Below the pieces are notes generated by a model. It saw nothing but the letters and a program-made list of their open reading frames with translations, searched no databases and was not told the origin of the DNA. The translations under genes and the position numbers were made by a program. This document shows, piece after piece, positions 9,206-18,192 of a stretch of 64,000 nt of DNA. This DNA comes from Anaeromyxobacter oryzisoli (lineage in GTDB: Bacteria > Myxococcota > Myxococcia > Myxococcales > Anaeromyxobacteraceae). Each line of letters begins with the position of its first letter. Position 1 is the stretch's first letter. The stretch spans positions 101,938 to 165,937 of the forward strand of contig NZ_JALCZA010000001.1 of assembly GCF_022690765.1 (NCBI RefSeq), given 5' to 3'.

Positions 9206-10093
9206 CTAGCTGAAGTAGTGCCCCTGCTCGAGGTCGTCGATCAGCCCCTCGTGCGTCGGGGTCCAGCCCATGCGCTCGCGGGTGATTGCGCTTGACGCCG
9301 GCTGGTCCATCGAGAAGGGGAAGCTGATCCAGCCGAAGTGCGCGGCCGCAGCCTGGGGGGAGACGGAGGCCACGGGCAGCCTGAGCTTCTTCCCGATGAC
9401 TTCGGCGATCTGCCGGGTCGGCACCCCCTCCTCGGCGACCGCGTGAAGGATGGAGCCCGCGGGGGCCTTCTCCAGCGCCAGAAGAATGAGGCGCGCGGCA
9501 TCCAACCGGTGGACGGCATTCCAGCGGTTGGCGCCGTCGCCGATGTAGCCCGAGACGCCCTTCTCGCGTGCCACGTCGACGAGCGTCTTCAGGAAGCCGT
9601 GGTCTCCCGTGCCGTGGACGGTTGGAGCAAGACGGACGGCTGACACCCGAACACCGCGCTCCGCCAACCCGATTGCCACCGCTCCGTTCGCCATCCGCGG
9701 ATGAAATCTTGGATCGAAGGGCATCTCCTCGGTCACCACGCGGCCAGGCGCCAACCCTTGGGTTCCCGATGCGATCACGAACGGGCGGCCGGAGCCCTCG
9801 AGGACCTTGCCGATCGTCTCGATCGCACGCAGGTCGGTTCGCAGCGAAGCTTCAAAGTTGTTGAAGTCGTGGATGAACCCGAGGTGGATGACGCCGTCTG
9901 CCTCGGATGCACCGGCCCGCAGACTCTCAGGGTCGTTCAGATCGCCGCGGTGCACCTCGGCCCCGGCGGCGCTGAGGGCCATCGTCGAGGCATCCGAGCG
10001 GGCGAGCCCCAGGACCCGATGACCCGCGGAAAGAAGCTCGGGAACGACGGCTGAGCCGATGAAACCAGAAGCACCCGTGACAAACACGCGCAT
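9206..10093 (-). CDS. Extended short-chain dehydrogenase / NAD-dependent epimerase-like protein
   Basis: This encodes 295 residues. The start at 10093 is fixed by an AAGGAGG box 6 nt upstream. The N-terminus MRVFVTGASGFIGSAVV carries the GxxGxxG dinucleotide-binding motif of extended SDRs. The segment after FVIASGTQGLAPGRV lacks a plain YxxxK at the expected place, so catalytic competence is uncertain, as in the atypical NmrA-like branch. C-terminal helices (PTHEGLIDDLEQGHYFS) are typical of SDR 'DUF1731-like' tails. It is divergently arranged with a TetR regulator over a palindromic site, implying ligand-controlled expression. The substrate is unknown. Confidence 0.8.
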   Translation of the reverse strand: MRVFVTGASGFIGSAVVPELLSAGHRVLGLARSDASTMALSAAGAEVHRGDLNDPESLRAGASEADGVIHLGFIHDFNNFEASLRTDLRAIETIGKVLEGSGRPFVIASGTQGLAPGRVVTEEMPFDPRFHPRMANGAVAIGLAERGVRVSAVRLAPTVHGTGDHGFLKTLVDVAREKGVSGYIGDGANRWNAVHRLDAARLILLALEKAPAGSILHAVAEEGVPTRQIAEVIGKKLRLPVASVSPQAAAAHFGWISFPFSMDQPASSAITRERMGWTPTHEGLIDDLEQGHYFS

Positions 10094-10114
10094 GACAGTC
10101 CTCCTTGGCGACCC

Positions 10115-10133
10115 CATGTCAGCCGCTGACATG
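10115..10133. promoter_or_regulatory. Perfect 19-bp palindrome, candidate TetR operator
   Basis: CATGTCAGC, one spacer base, then GCTGACATG form a perfect inverted repeat in the gap between the leftward SDR gene and the rightward tetR gene. It lies 22 bp upstream of the SDR start and 66 bp from the regulator. A partial half-site ATGTCAG recurs at about 10148. Placement, symmetry and length fit a TetR-dimer operator that would repress the SDR gene and possibly the regulator itself. Confidence 0.65.
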
Positions 10134-10198
10134 CCAGGTAACACGCGATGTCAGGGACTGCAATAGCAAGATGGCAGCGACTGACGTAACCTGCTTTC

Positions 10199-10813
10199 AT
10201 GGCCCGATGGGAACCAGGAACGCGCGGTCGGCTCGAGCAGGCGGCGATGGATCTCTACGCCGAGCGCGGATTCGACGGCACCACCGTCGCGGAAATTGCC
10301 GCCCGGGCGGGGCTCACCGAGCGGACGTTCTTCCGCTATTTTGCCGACAAGCGGGAGGTCCTGTTCTGGGGCGCGGGTGCGCTCCAGAATCTCGTCGTCG
10401 AGGGCATCGCGCAGGCTTCTCCGGAGACCACTCCCCTCAACGCCGTTACGGGAGCGCTCGAAGCCACCGAGCCTGTGTTCGAGGAACGCAGGCAATTCGC
10501 GCGCCAGCGTCAGACCCTCATCGCTGCCCACGCGGAGCTTCAAGAGCGAGAGGTGATGAAGCTTGCCTCGCTGGCGTCCGCCATCGCCGCAGCGCTGCGC
10601 GGGCGCGGCGTTGGCGAACCCGCTGCGAGCTTGACTGCTGAAATGGGGGTCGCCGTCTTCAGGATCGCGTTCGAGCGCTGGATCGACGACGCGCGACGAC
10701 GGGACCTCAGGGAACATATCCGCGCGGCCCTTGCCGAGTTGAAAGCCGTTGCTGCGGCCGCGGTTACGGGGTCTTCGACCCCTCGGGCGAGGAAAGCCTC
10801 GCGACCCAAGTGA
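10199..10813 (+). CDS. TetR-family transcriptional regulator
   Basis: This encodes 204 residues. Residues about 9-55 form the TetR helix-turn-helix: LEQAAMDLYAERGFDGTTVA, then EIAARAGLTERTFFRYFADK, with the conserved 'FRYFxxKxxV' recognition-helix end. The remaining all-helical part is the ligand-binding and dimerisation domain and is not diagnostic of an effector. The likely target is the palindrome at 10115-10133 controlling the divergent SDR gene. The tail SSTPRARKASRPK is basic and low complexity, possibly an extension. Confidence 0.9.
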   Translation: MARWEPGTRGRLEQAAMDLYAERGFDGTTVAEIAARAGLTERTFFRYFADKREVLFWGAGALQNLVVEGIAQASPETTPLNAVTGALEATEPVFEERRQFARQRQTLIAAHAELQEREVMKLASLASAIAAALRGRGVGEPAASLTAEMGVAVFRIAFERWIDDARRRDLREHIRAALAELKAVAAAAVTGSSTPRARKASRPK

Positions 10814-10910
10814 TCACCTCGTCCCTCGGTGTGAGGACGGCCTCACGAAACAAGGTGGTGGGTGGGAAACTCCGCCCATTCGGTGCTCCAACGATTCGAA
10901 TGCCCTGTCA

Positions 10911-11097
10911 GTTCCCTTGCCGGTCGCGCCGGGCGCGGCGCGCGCCGTCGTCTCCGGCGCTGCCTCTCGAGCTGGCTGGCTCGGCTGCTGGCGCGGCTTC
11001 AGCGCCTCCTCGAGCTCCCTTCGCTGATCCCGCCTGCGAAGGCGAGGCGGGCGAAGGCGACCACGACGGCGACGACGAGGATCCGGATCTGCTTCAT
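10911..11097 (-). pseudogene. Frameshifted 5' copy of the secreted-protein gene at 11695-12234
   Basis: An ATG at 11097 opens MKQIRILVVAVVVAFARLAF, nearly identical to the signal peptide of the intact gene. A frameshift after GISEG then ends the frame at about 32 codons. In another frame homology continues (LEEALKPRQQPSQP, ETTARAAPGATGKGT) and stops at the duplication edge, 10911, where unrelated sequence begins. It is the truncated product of the segmental duplication. Confidence 0.75.
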
Positions 11098-11333
11098 GCC
11101 GATCTCTCCGAGAAGTTCCGCGGCAGGCTATCCGGGGCTCGAGCCGTGCGCCACGCCGGTAGCAGCAGCTTATCCCGCATCCAGTTCTCGACGGTGACGC
11201 CCGGGATGCACTCGTAGTGCCGCCGATTCCCGGTGACCACCGTCGCCTGCCGGACCACGGCGATCGCCGCGATGAAGAGATCGGCGTCCGCGAGCCGCTG
11301 TCCCCTGCGTTCGAGGAGCGCCTTGGCCTCGCC
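10911..11333. repeat. Direct duplication, copy 1 (about 423 bp)
   Basis: This matches 12038-12470 in the same orientation with small indels. Its left edge begins GTTCCCTTGCCGGTCGCGCC and its right edge ends CGCCTTGGCCTCGCC. Both edges are abrupt: the sequences outside are unrelated. On the minus strand the unit carries a VapC C-terminus overlapping the start of a secreted-protein gene. Confidence 0.85.
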
Positions 11334-11430
11334 GAAGATCTGCACCGAGGTGTCGTCCAGGCCGAGGACGGACAGCGTCGCGAGGAAGCGCGTGACGAGC
11401 GCGCGGTTCTTCTCCGGGGATGGACTTGGC
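11094..11430 (-). pseudogene. Headless VapC-type PIN toxin, copy 1
   Basis: Read leftward, the frame gives EKNRALVTRFLATLSVLGLD, then GEAKALLERRGQRLADADLF and TVVTGNRRHYECIPGVTVEN, ending about 20 residues after ENWMR. This is the C-terminal two thirds of a VapC/PIN-domain ribonuclease, with the 'ADADLFIAAIA' and 'VTGNRRHYE' acidic-pocket motifs. The N-terminal strand and first catalytic aspartate are missing upstream of about 11430. No VapB precedes it. The stop overlaps the ATG at 11097 (ATGA). A GTG at 11345 could start an 83-residue fragment, but no function is expected. Confidence 0.75.
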
Positions 11431-11617
11431 GGCGTTCGGACCCCACTTCCCGGCGAGCTTGCGCCAGGCCGCCAGCTGAGCGCCCACCCCGGACGGCCGC
11501 ACAGGAGGCCGCTCGACGCGCTTGCCGAGGCGCAGACTCGGGGAGATCGCGATCCGGAACACCGGAGACGACCCGTTCGCCCCGAAGTCGAAGGGCGACG
11601 TGCGCCACGAGGCGTGG

Positions 11618-11664
11618 TTCGACTCCGCGCCCGCTGACGCGGGCGCTACGCTCACCACGAACGG
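11618..11664. repeat. Dispersed palindromic repeat, divergent copy
   Basis: TTCGACTCCGCGC, an inverted core, then GCGCTACGCTCA and CGAACGG follow the same plan as the intergenic repeats at 14131, 14198 and 18131. This copy accounts for the apparent N-terminus of a leftward ORF here, which is therefore probably not a gene. Confidence 0.6.
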
Positions 11665-11694
11665 GTGAGGCTGGCGCGAATCGCGAACTCCCGT

Positions 11695-12234
11695 TCAGTT
11701 CGGCACGTCCTCGGGGGTGCGCGACACCTCGAGCCAGCTCGCGCCGTCGTACACGAACTCGATGGCGCGGCTCATCCCGGCTGCCGGCTGCTTCCAGGGA
11801 GCCAGCTTGTACGCGGGGCTCCAGACCGCGCCGCCCATCGCTCCGGCGGTCGTGTTCTTGACGCGGATGGTGACGTGCTGGCCGGCGATCCCGTTGCTGG
11901 GGGCCGCGATCTGGAAGCCCGCGGCGTCCTTCGGCTCGATCAGGAAGTCGGTCCCCGACAGCGCGGTGGCGGCGAGCGACGCTCCGTACGTCACCGTCAC
12001 CGGCTTCGCGACGGCAGAGGTTCGCGCGTCGGTCGGGGTTCCCTTGCCGGTCGCGCCGGGCGCGGCGCGCGCCGTCGTCTCCGGTGCCGGCGCCGCCTCG
12101 TGACCTGCCCGGCTCGGCTGCTGGGGGCGCGGCTTCAGCGCCTCCTCGAGCCTCCCCTCGCTGATCCCGCCTGCGAAGGCGAGGCGGGCGAAGACGATCA
12201 CGACGGCGACGACGAGGATCCGGATCCGCTTCAT
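11695..12234 (-). CDS. Secreted protein of unknown function with beta-rich C-terminal domain
   Basis: This encodes 179 residues. A signal peptide (MKRIRILVVAVVIVFARLAF, cleavage after AGG or nearby) is followed by a Pro/Ala-rich linker (residues about 30-65) and a compact domain: TVTYGASLAATALSGTDFLI, HVTIRVKNTTAGAMGGAVWS, AIEFVYDGASWLEVSRT. That last pattern recurs in short beta-sandwich modules of phage- and surface-associated proteins; I cannot name a family. The ATG overlaps the stop of the upstream VapC remnant (ATGA), which is a result of how the duplicated unit is built. A broken copy of its 5' end lies at 10911-11097. Confidence 0.6.
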   Translation of the reverse strand: MKRIRILVVAVVIVFARLAFAGGISEGRLEEALKPRPQQPSRAGHEAAPAPETTARAAPGATGKGTPTDARTSAVAKPVTVTYGASLAATALSGTDFLIEPKDAAGFQIAAPSNGIAGQHVTIRVKNTTAGAMGGAVWSPAYKLAPWKQPAAGMSRAIEFVYDGASWLEVSRTPEDVPN

Positions 12235-12470
12235 GCCGATCTCTCCGAGAAGTTCCGCGGCAGGCTATCCCGGGCTCGAGCCCTGCGCCACGCCGGGAGC
12301 AGCAGCGAATCCCGGATCCAGTTCTCGACGGTGACGCCCGGGGTGTGCTCGTAGTGCCGCCGATTCCCGGTGACCACCGTCGCCTGGCGGACCACGGCGA
12401 TCGCCGCGACGAAGAGATCGGCGTCCGCGAGCCGCTGTCCCCTGCGCTCGAGGAGCGCCTTGGCCTCGCC
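12038..12470. repeat. Direct duplication, copy 2 (about 433 bp)
   Basis: This is the second copy of the unit at 10911-11333, offset by about 1.13 kb. It is the copy whose secreted-protein gene is intact. Its right end also coincides with the point where the VapC homology breaks. Confidence 0.85.
12231..12470 (-). pseudogene. Headless VapC-type PIN toxin, copy 2
   Basis: The minus strand encodes GEAKALLERRGQRLADADLF, TVVTGNRRHYEHTPGVTVEN and then WIRDSLLLPAWRRARARDSL before TGA. It is nearly the same as copy 1 but cut shorter at its N-terminus (12470), where the neighbouring sequence is unrelated. The stop codon overlaps the ATG of the secreted-protein gene. Lacking the first catalytic acidic residue and more than a third of the fold, it cannot be an active toxin. 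Confidence 0.7.
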
Positions 12471-12623
12471 ACGGCGGCGACGCCCGGGCCAACACCACCG
12501 AAAGGGCGGCGCGGACGCGGGCGGCCCGTAGAGGGGATAGTGGTCGAGCTCGGGTTCGCGTGCCCTACGGTTTCCGACCGGTCACGGGTCGCTCGGCGGG
12601 CATGGCCAGGGTAGGATACGTGC

Positions 12624-12929
12624 GTGGCGACGAGGATCCGGATCGACCGCGGGGCGCTTGCCGAGTTCTGCAAGCGTCATCACATCCGCAGGTTGTCCCT
12701 GTTCGGGTCGGTGCTGCGCCAAGACTTCAGACCGGAGAGCGACGTCGACGTGCTGGTGGAGTTCGAGCCGGACCAGGTGCCAGGCTTCATCGCACTGCAC
12801 GGCATCGAAGAGGAGCTGTCGAGCCTGCTCGGCGGGCGCACGGTGGACCTCGTGACCGAGCGCTTCCTGAATCGCCGCATCCGCGATCGCGTGCTGGCCG
12901 GCGCCGAGGTCCAGTATGCAGCGGGATGA
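12624..12929 (+). CDS. MNT-type minimal nucleotidyltransferase (antitoxin of an MNT/HEPN pair)
   Basis: This encodes 101 residues from a GTG start with AGGGTAGG upstream. The N-terminal helix CKRHHIRRLSLFGSVLRQDF and the next strand contain the polymerase-beta-type motif GSVLRxDF...SDVDVLVEFEPD with both catalytic aspartates. In MNT/HEPN modules this protein neutralises its HEPN RNase partner, in known cases by nucleotidylation. The next gene overlaps by 14 nt and is a truncated HEPN, so this antitoxin has probably lost its purpose. The protein itself looks intact for the family's usual length of about 100 residues. Confidence 0.85.
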   Translation: MATRIRIDRGALAEFCKRHHIRRLSLFGSVLRQDFRPESDVDVLVEFEPDQVPGFIALHGIEEELSSLLGGRTVDLVTERFLNRRIRDRVLAGAEVQYAAG

Positions 12930-13095
12930 CGAGGTCTACGTCGGGCACATGCTCGACCTGTCGCGCAAGGTCGCAGCCAAGGTCGCTGGCGTTCGCCGCG
13001 AGGAGTTCGAGGAGGACGAGAACCTTCGCCTCGCGCTCGCGCACCTGCTGCAGACCATCGGCGAGGCTGCGCGTCGCGTCTCGGGCGAGTTTTAG
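12916..13095 (+). pseudogene. Truncated HEPN-domain toxin (DUF86-like)
   Basis: An ATG inside the end of the nucleotidyltransferase gene opens 59 codons: MQRDDEVYVGHMLDLSRKV and later LAHLLQTIGEAARRVSGEF, then TAG. This is the N-terminal half of a HEPN protein of the MNT/HEPN type (usual length about 110-115). The second half, including the Rx4-6H catalytic motif and the 'HDYF' segment, is absent. A one-base change of frame would extend it by only five residues (RELARS). The RNase is therefore inactive. Confidence 0.75.
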
Positions 13096-13151
13096 GGAGC
13101 TCGCCCGAAGCTGATCTCCCGACTCCGGTCCGGCTGAGCCGCGCCGCTTGA

Positions 13152-14123
<972 letters not shown>

Positions 14124-14130
14124 GCGGGCG

Positions 14131-14180
14131 CCCTTCGACTCCGCGCGGCCTGCGGCCGCGCTACGCTCAGGGCGAACGGG
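14131..14180. repeat. Dispersed palindromic repeat (forward copy)
   Basis: CCCTTCGACTCCGCGCGGCC begins an inverted repeat centred on GCGGCCTGCGGCCGC and ending CTACGCTCAGGGCGAACGGG. The same plan recurs at 14198, 18131, 31612 and 33248 and, inside a gene, at 46160-46300. It is a REP-like extragenic element able to fold into a strong hairpin. Confidence 0.8.
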
Positions 14181-14197
14181 GGCGGGGTCACTGGGGC

Positions 14198-14248
14198 CCC
14201 TTCGACCGCCCGCGGCCTGCGGCCGCGCTACGCTCAGGGCGAACGGGT
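14198..14248. repeat. Dispersed palindromic repeat (second tandem copy)
   Basis: This is the same element as at 14131 in the same orientation, about 68 bp downstream, with TTCGACCGCCCGCGGCC in place of TTCGACTCCGCGCGGCC. With its neighbour it fills most of the fcl-gmd gap. Confidence 0.8.
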
Positions 14249-14307
14249 CATGGGGTAGGTTCAGGAACGGGCCCGGGTGACGGGTTCACAGCCAGCGACG
14301 AACGTAA

Positions 14308-15342
<1,035 letters not shown>

Positions 15343-15558
15343 CGGGCGAGCGGGCCTCGGGCTTCAGGGCCTTCGGGCCGCGGGGTGGACTGCGGTCGAG
15401 TCCGAGGTCTCGATCGCGGCGGACGAAGGCGACGGAGCGCTCGCCGCGCGTGGCGGCCTCCCCGCGGGCGCGCTGGCGGCCGCCAGGCGACGGCGCCTCC
15501 TGCCCCCTCCTCGGCCGGTTTCGGCGGAGAGGGACGGGTGGTAGAAGTCGTCCCTCGA

Positions 15559-17133
15559 ATGACCTCCCTCTCCGTCCTCGTCCCCGTCTACAACGAGCAG
15601 CACCTCGTCGCGACCTCGCTCCAGCGGCTCGAGGTCCTCGAGGGATCGCCGCACCTCGAGCGCGTCCAGGTGGTCGTCGTGGACGACGCCTCCCGCGACG
15701 GCTCCGCAACGGTGCTCCGCGCCTTCGCCGAGGCGCGCGGCGTGCGCTGGCTGGACGACGGCCCGATCGAGCAGGGGGTCGAGCTCAAGGGGCACGGCCG
15801 GCAGGGGAAGATCGAGTGGGTCTTCCTCCGCCACGTCCTGAACGGCGGGAAGGGCCGGGCGATCCGCACCGCCCTCGCCGAGGCGGACTGCGAGCTCTCG
15901 GTCATCCACGACGCCGACCTCGAGTACCACCCGAAGGACCTCCTCCGGATCGTCGAGGTCTTCGTGAACGAGCAGGCCGACGCGGTGTTCGGCTCGCGCT
16001 TCGCCGGCGGCGAGGCGCGGCGCGCCCTCCTCTTCCGGCACGAGCTCGGGAACCGGCTCCTCACGTTCCTCACCAACTGGGTGACCAACGTGAACCTCAC
16101 GGACATGGAGACCTGCTACAAGGCGGTCCGCACCGACCTCCTCAAGTCGATCCCCATCGTCTCGAACGACTTCCGCCTCGAGCCCGAGCTGACCATCAAG
16201 CTCGCGAAGCGCGAGGCGCGGATCTTCGAGGTCCCGATCAGCTACGCGGGCCGGACCTACCAGGAGGGGAAGAAGATCAACTGGCGCGACGGATTCAAGG
16301 CGCTCTGGGCGATCCTCCGCTTCGCCCTCTCCGACGAGGTCTACGCGCAGGATGCCTACGGCTCGCAGATCCTGGGCCGCCTCGCCCGCGCGCCGCGCTT
16401 CAACGCCTGGATGGCCGACACGATCCGGCCGTTCTGCGGGCAGAAGGTCCTCGAGATCGGGAGCGGCACCGGCAACCTCACCCGCCGCCTCGTCCCGCGC
16501 GACACCTACGTCGCCTCGGACGTCAACCCGCTCTACCTGCAGACCCTGAACGGCCTCACCGTCGATCGCCCGTACCTCGAGGTCACCCTCACCGACGTCA
16601 CCAAGGGCGAGTCGTTCCCGCAGGTGCCGGACGGGTTCGACACCGTCGTCTGCCTGAACGTGATCGAGCACGTGGACGACGACCGCGGCTCGCTCGAGAA
16701 CATCCGCCGGGTCCTCGCCCGCAACGGCAAGGCGATCATCCTCGTCCCGCACGGCCCGGGGCTCCTCGGGACGCTCGACGAGGTGCTCGGCCACCGCCGC
16801 CGCTACACCGAGGAGACGCTCCGGCAGCTCGCGGCGGACGCGGGCTTCGACGTGCTCGAGGTGCTCCGCTTCAACCGGGTGGGCTGGTTCGCGTGGTGGC
16901 TGAACGGGAAGGTGCTCCGCCGCCACACCTTCGGGCTCGGGCAGATCCTCATGCTGAACGTCCTCACGCCGATCTTCCGGCTGGTGGACAAGGCGATGCC
17001 CTTCCCGCCGCTCTCGCTCATCGCGATCCTGCGGCCGTCGGCCGACGCCGCGGCGCCGGAGGTGCAGGTGGCACCGGGCGAGGCGGCCGCCCCCGACGAG
17101 GCGACCGACGTGGCGGCCTCGATGCCGCGGTGA
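15559..17133 (+). CDS. Fused GT2 glycosyltransferase / SAM-dependent methyltransferase
   Basis: This encodes 524 residues from the ATG at 15559; a GTG at 15538 with GGAGAGGGA upstream is an equally possible start. Residues 1-240 are a family-2 (DPM1-like) glycosyltransferase: LSVLVPVYNEQHLVATSL, VVVDDASRDGS, the DXD-type HDADLEYHP and the acceptor region FRLEPELTIKLAK. Residues about 290-480 are a class I methyltransferase with KVLEIGSGTGNLTRRL binding SAM and FDTVVCLNVIEHVDD following. One polypeptide thus appears to prime or transfer a sugar to a lipid carrier and to methylate the product or a related substrate. The C-terminal tail is Ala/Pro-rich. Confidence 0.88.
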   Translation: MTSLSVLVPVYNEQHLVATSLQRLEVLEGSPHLERVQVVVVDDASRDGSATVLRAFAEARGVRWLDDGPIEQGVELKGHGRQGKIEWVFLRHVLNGGKGRAIRTALAEADCELSVIHDADLEYHPKDLLRIVEVFVNEQADAVFGSRFAGGEARRALLFRHELGNRLLTFLTNWVTNVNLTDMETCYKAVRTDLLKSIPIVSNDFRLEPELTIKLAKREARIFEVPISYAGRTYQEGKKINWRDGFKALWAILRFALSDEVYAQDAYGSQILGRLARAPRFNAWMADTIRPFCGQKVLEIGSGTGNLTRRLVPRDTYVASDVNPLYLQTLNGLTVDRPYLEVTLTDVTKGESFPQVPDGFDTVVCLNVIEHVDDDRGSLENIRRVLARNGKAIILVPHGPGLLGTLDEVLGHRRRYTEETLRQLAADAGFDVLEVLRFNRVGWFAWWLNGKVLRRHTFGLGQILMLNVLTPIFRLVDKAMPFPPLSLIAILRPSADAAAPEVQVAPGEAAAPDEATDVAASMPR

Positions 17134-17222
17134 CGCCGGCGCCCCCTGCGACCCTCCGCCGCTCCCGGCGGGGCGTGCGTGGCGCGCGCGGCCGGGTTAG
17201 TCCCGGAGGCCGGGAGGCTTCC

Positions 17223-18113
17223 ATGAAGGTCTTCGTCACCGGAGCGACCGGGTACGTGGGCGGCGCGATCGTGCAGGCCCTCGTGCGCGGGGGGCACGAG
17301 GTCACCGGGCTCTCCCGCGACGGCGAGAAGGACGGGATGGTGGCGCGGCTCGGCGCGCGCCCGGTCCGCGGCGCGCTCGGCGAGCTGCGCGCGCTCTCCC
17401 GCCAGATGTCCGAGCACGACGCGCTCGTGCACGCGGCGATGGACTACGGCCTCGGTCCGCCGGCGGACCTCGAGGCGATCGAGGCGATGCTGGCCGCGGC
17501 CGGCGAGGCGGGGCGCCCGCTCACCGTGGTCTACACCTCGGGGGTGTGGGTGCTAGGGGAGACGCGCACGGCGGCGAGCGAGGGCGCGCCGCTCCTGCGC
17601 CCCGCCGCGGCGGTCGTCTGGCGGCCGCCGCACGAGCGCCGGGTGCTCGAGGCGGCCACCGACCGGATTCACCCCGCGGTGGTGCGGCCGGGGATGGTCT
17701 ACGGCGAGAAGCGCGGGCTCGTGAACCGCTGGTTCGAGACGGCGGCGCGCGACGGGGCCGCGGCGGTGGTCGGCACCGGCGCGAACCGCTGGCCGCTCGT
17801 GCACCGCGAGGACCTCGCCGAGCTGTACCGCGCGATCGTCGAGCGCGGCGCGCGCGGGATCTTCCACGGCGTGGACGGGGCCTCCCCGACCACGGGCGAG
17901 GCCGCGGCCGCGGCGAGCCGCGCCGCCGGGAGGGGCGGCGCGGTGAAGCTCGTCCCGCTCGACGAGGCGCGGCGGAGCATGGGGCCGATGGCCGACGCGC
18001 TCGCCATGGACCAGGTGGTGGTGAGCGCCCGCGGCGCAGAGGTGGGCTGGGCCCCGCGCCACCCGCCGTTCGTGCAGGGGGCGGAGGCGGCGTACCGCGA
18101 GTGGAGCGGGTGA
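17223..18113 (+). CDS. NAD-dependent epimerase/dehydratase-like protein
   Basis: This encodes 296 residues. The ATG at 17223 has GGGAGG 6 nt upstream. MKVFVTGATGYVGGAIVQAL is the extended-SDR dinucleotide-binding start. Middle segments (VVYTSGVWVLG, RPGMVYGEKRG, NRWPLVHREDLAELYRAIV) match the NAD(P)-binding epimerase family. The usual YxxxK is replaced around WRPPHERRVLEA, so reductase or epimerase activity is uncertain. The substrate is unknown. It lies downstream of the polysaccharide genes but has no visible sugar-nucleotide signature. Confidence 0.8.
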   Translation: MKVFVTGATGYVGGAIVQALVRGGHEVTGLSRDGEKDGMVARLGARPVRGALGELRALSRQMSEHDALVHAAMDYGLGPPADLEAIEAMLAAAGEAGRPLTVVYTSGVWVLGETRTAASEGAPLLRPAAAVVWRPPHERRVLEAATDRIHPAVVRPGMVYGEKRGLVNRWFETAARDGAAAVVGTGANRWPLVHREDLAELYRAIVERGARGIFHGVDGASPTTGEAAAAASRAAGRGGAVKLVPLDEARRSMGPMADALAMDQVVVSARGAEVGWAPRHPPFVQGAEAAYREWSG

Positions 18114-18130
18114 GAGTGTGAACCTCTCCC

Positions 18131-18180
18131 CCCGTTCGCCCCGAGCGTAGCGCGGCCGGAGGCCGCGCGGAGTCGAGGGG
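18131..18180. repeat. Dispersed palindromic repeat (reverse copy) between convergent genes
   Basis: CCCGTTCGCCCCGAGCGTAG ... GCGGAGTCGAGGGG is the reverse-orientation form of the element at 14131. It sits exactly between the stops of two convergent genes (18113 and 18193) and could act as a bidirectional terminator hairpin. Confidence 0.75.
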
Positions 18181-18192
18181 CGCGCGCCCGCC

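Noticed and set aside
10880..10910. TTCGAATG segment resembling a tRNA T-loop remnant that might mark an attachment site
   Set aside because: No acceptor stem or anticodon arm can be folded around it, and no integrase is nearby.
11170..11658. Leftward 162-codon ORF over the first VapC remnant
   Set aside because: Its N-terminus is made of a palindromic repeat and its C-terminus is the VapC tail in a wrong frame; no coherent protein is seen.
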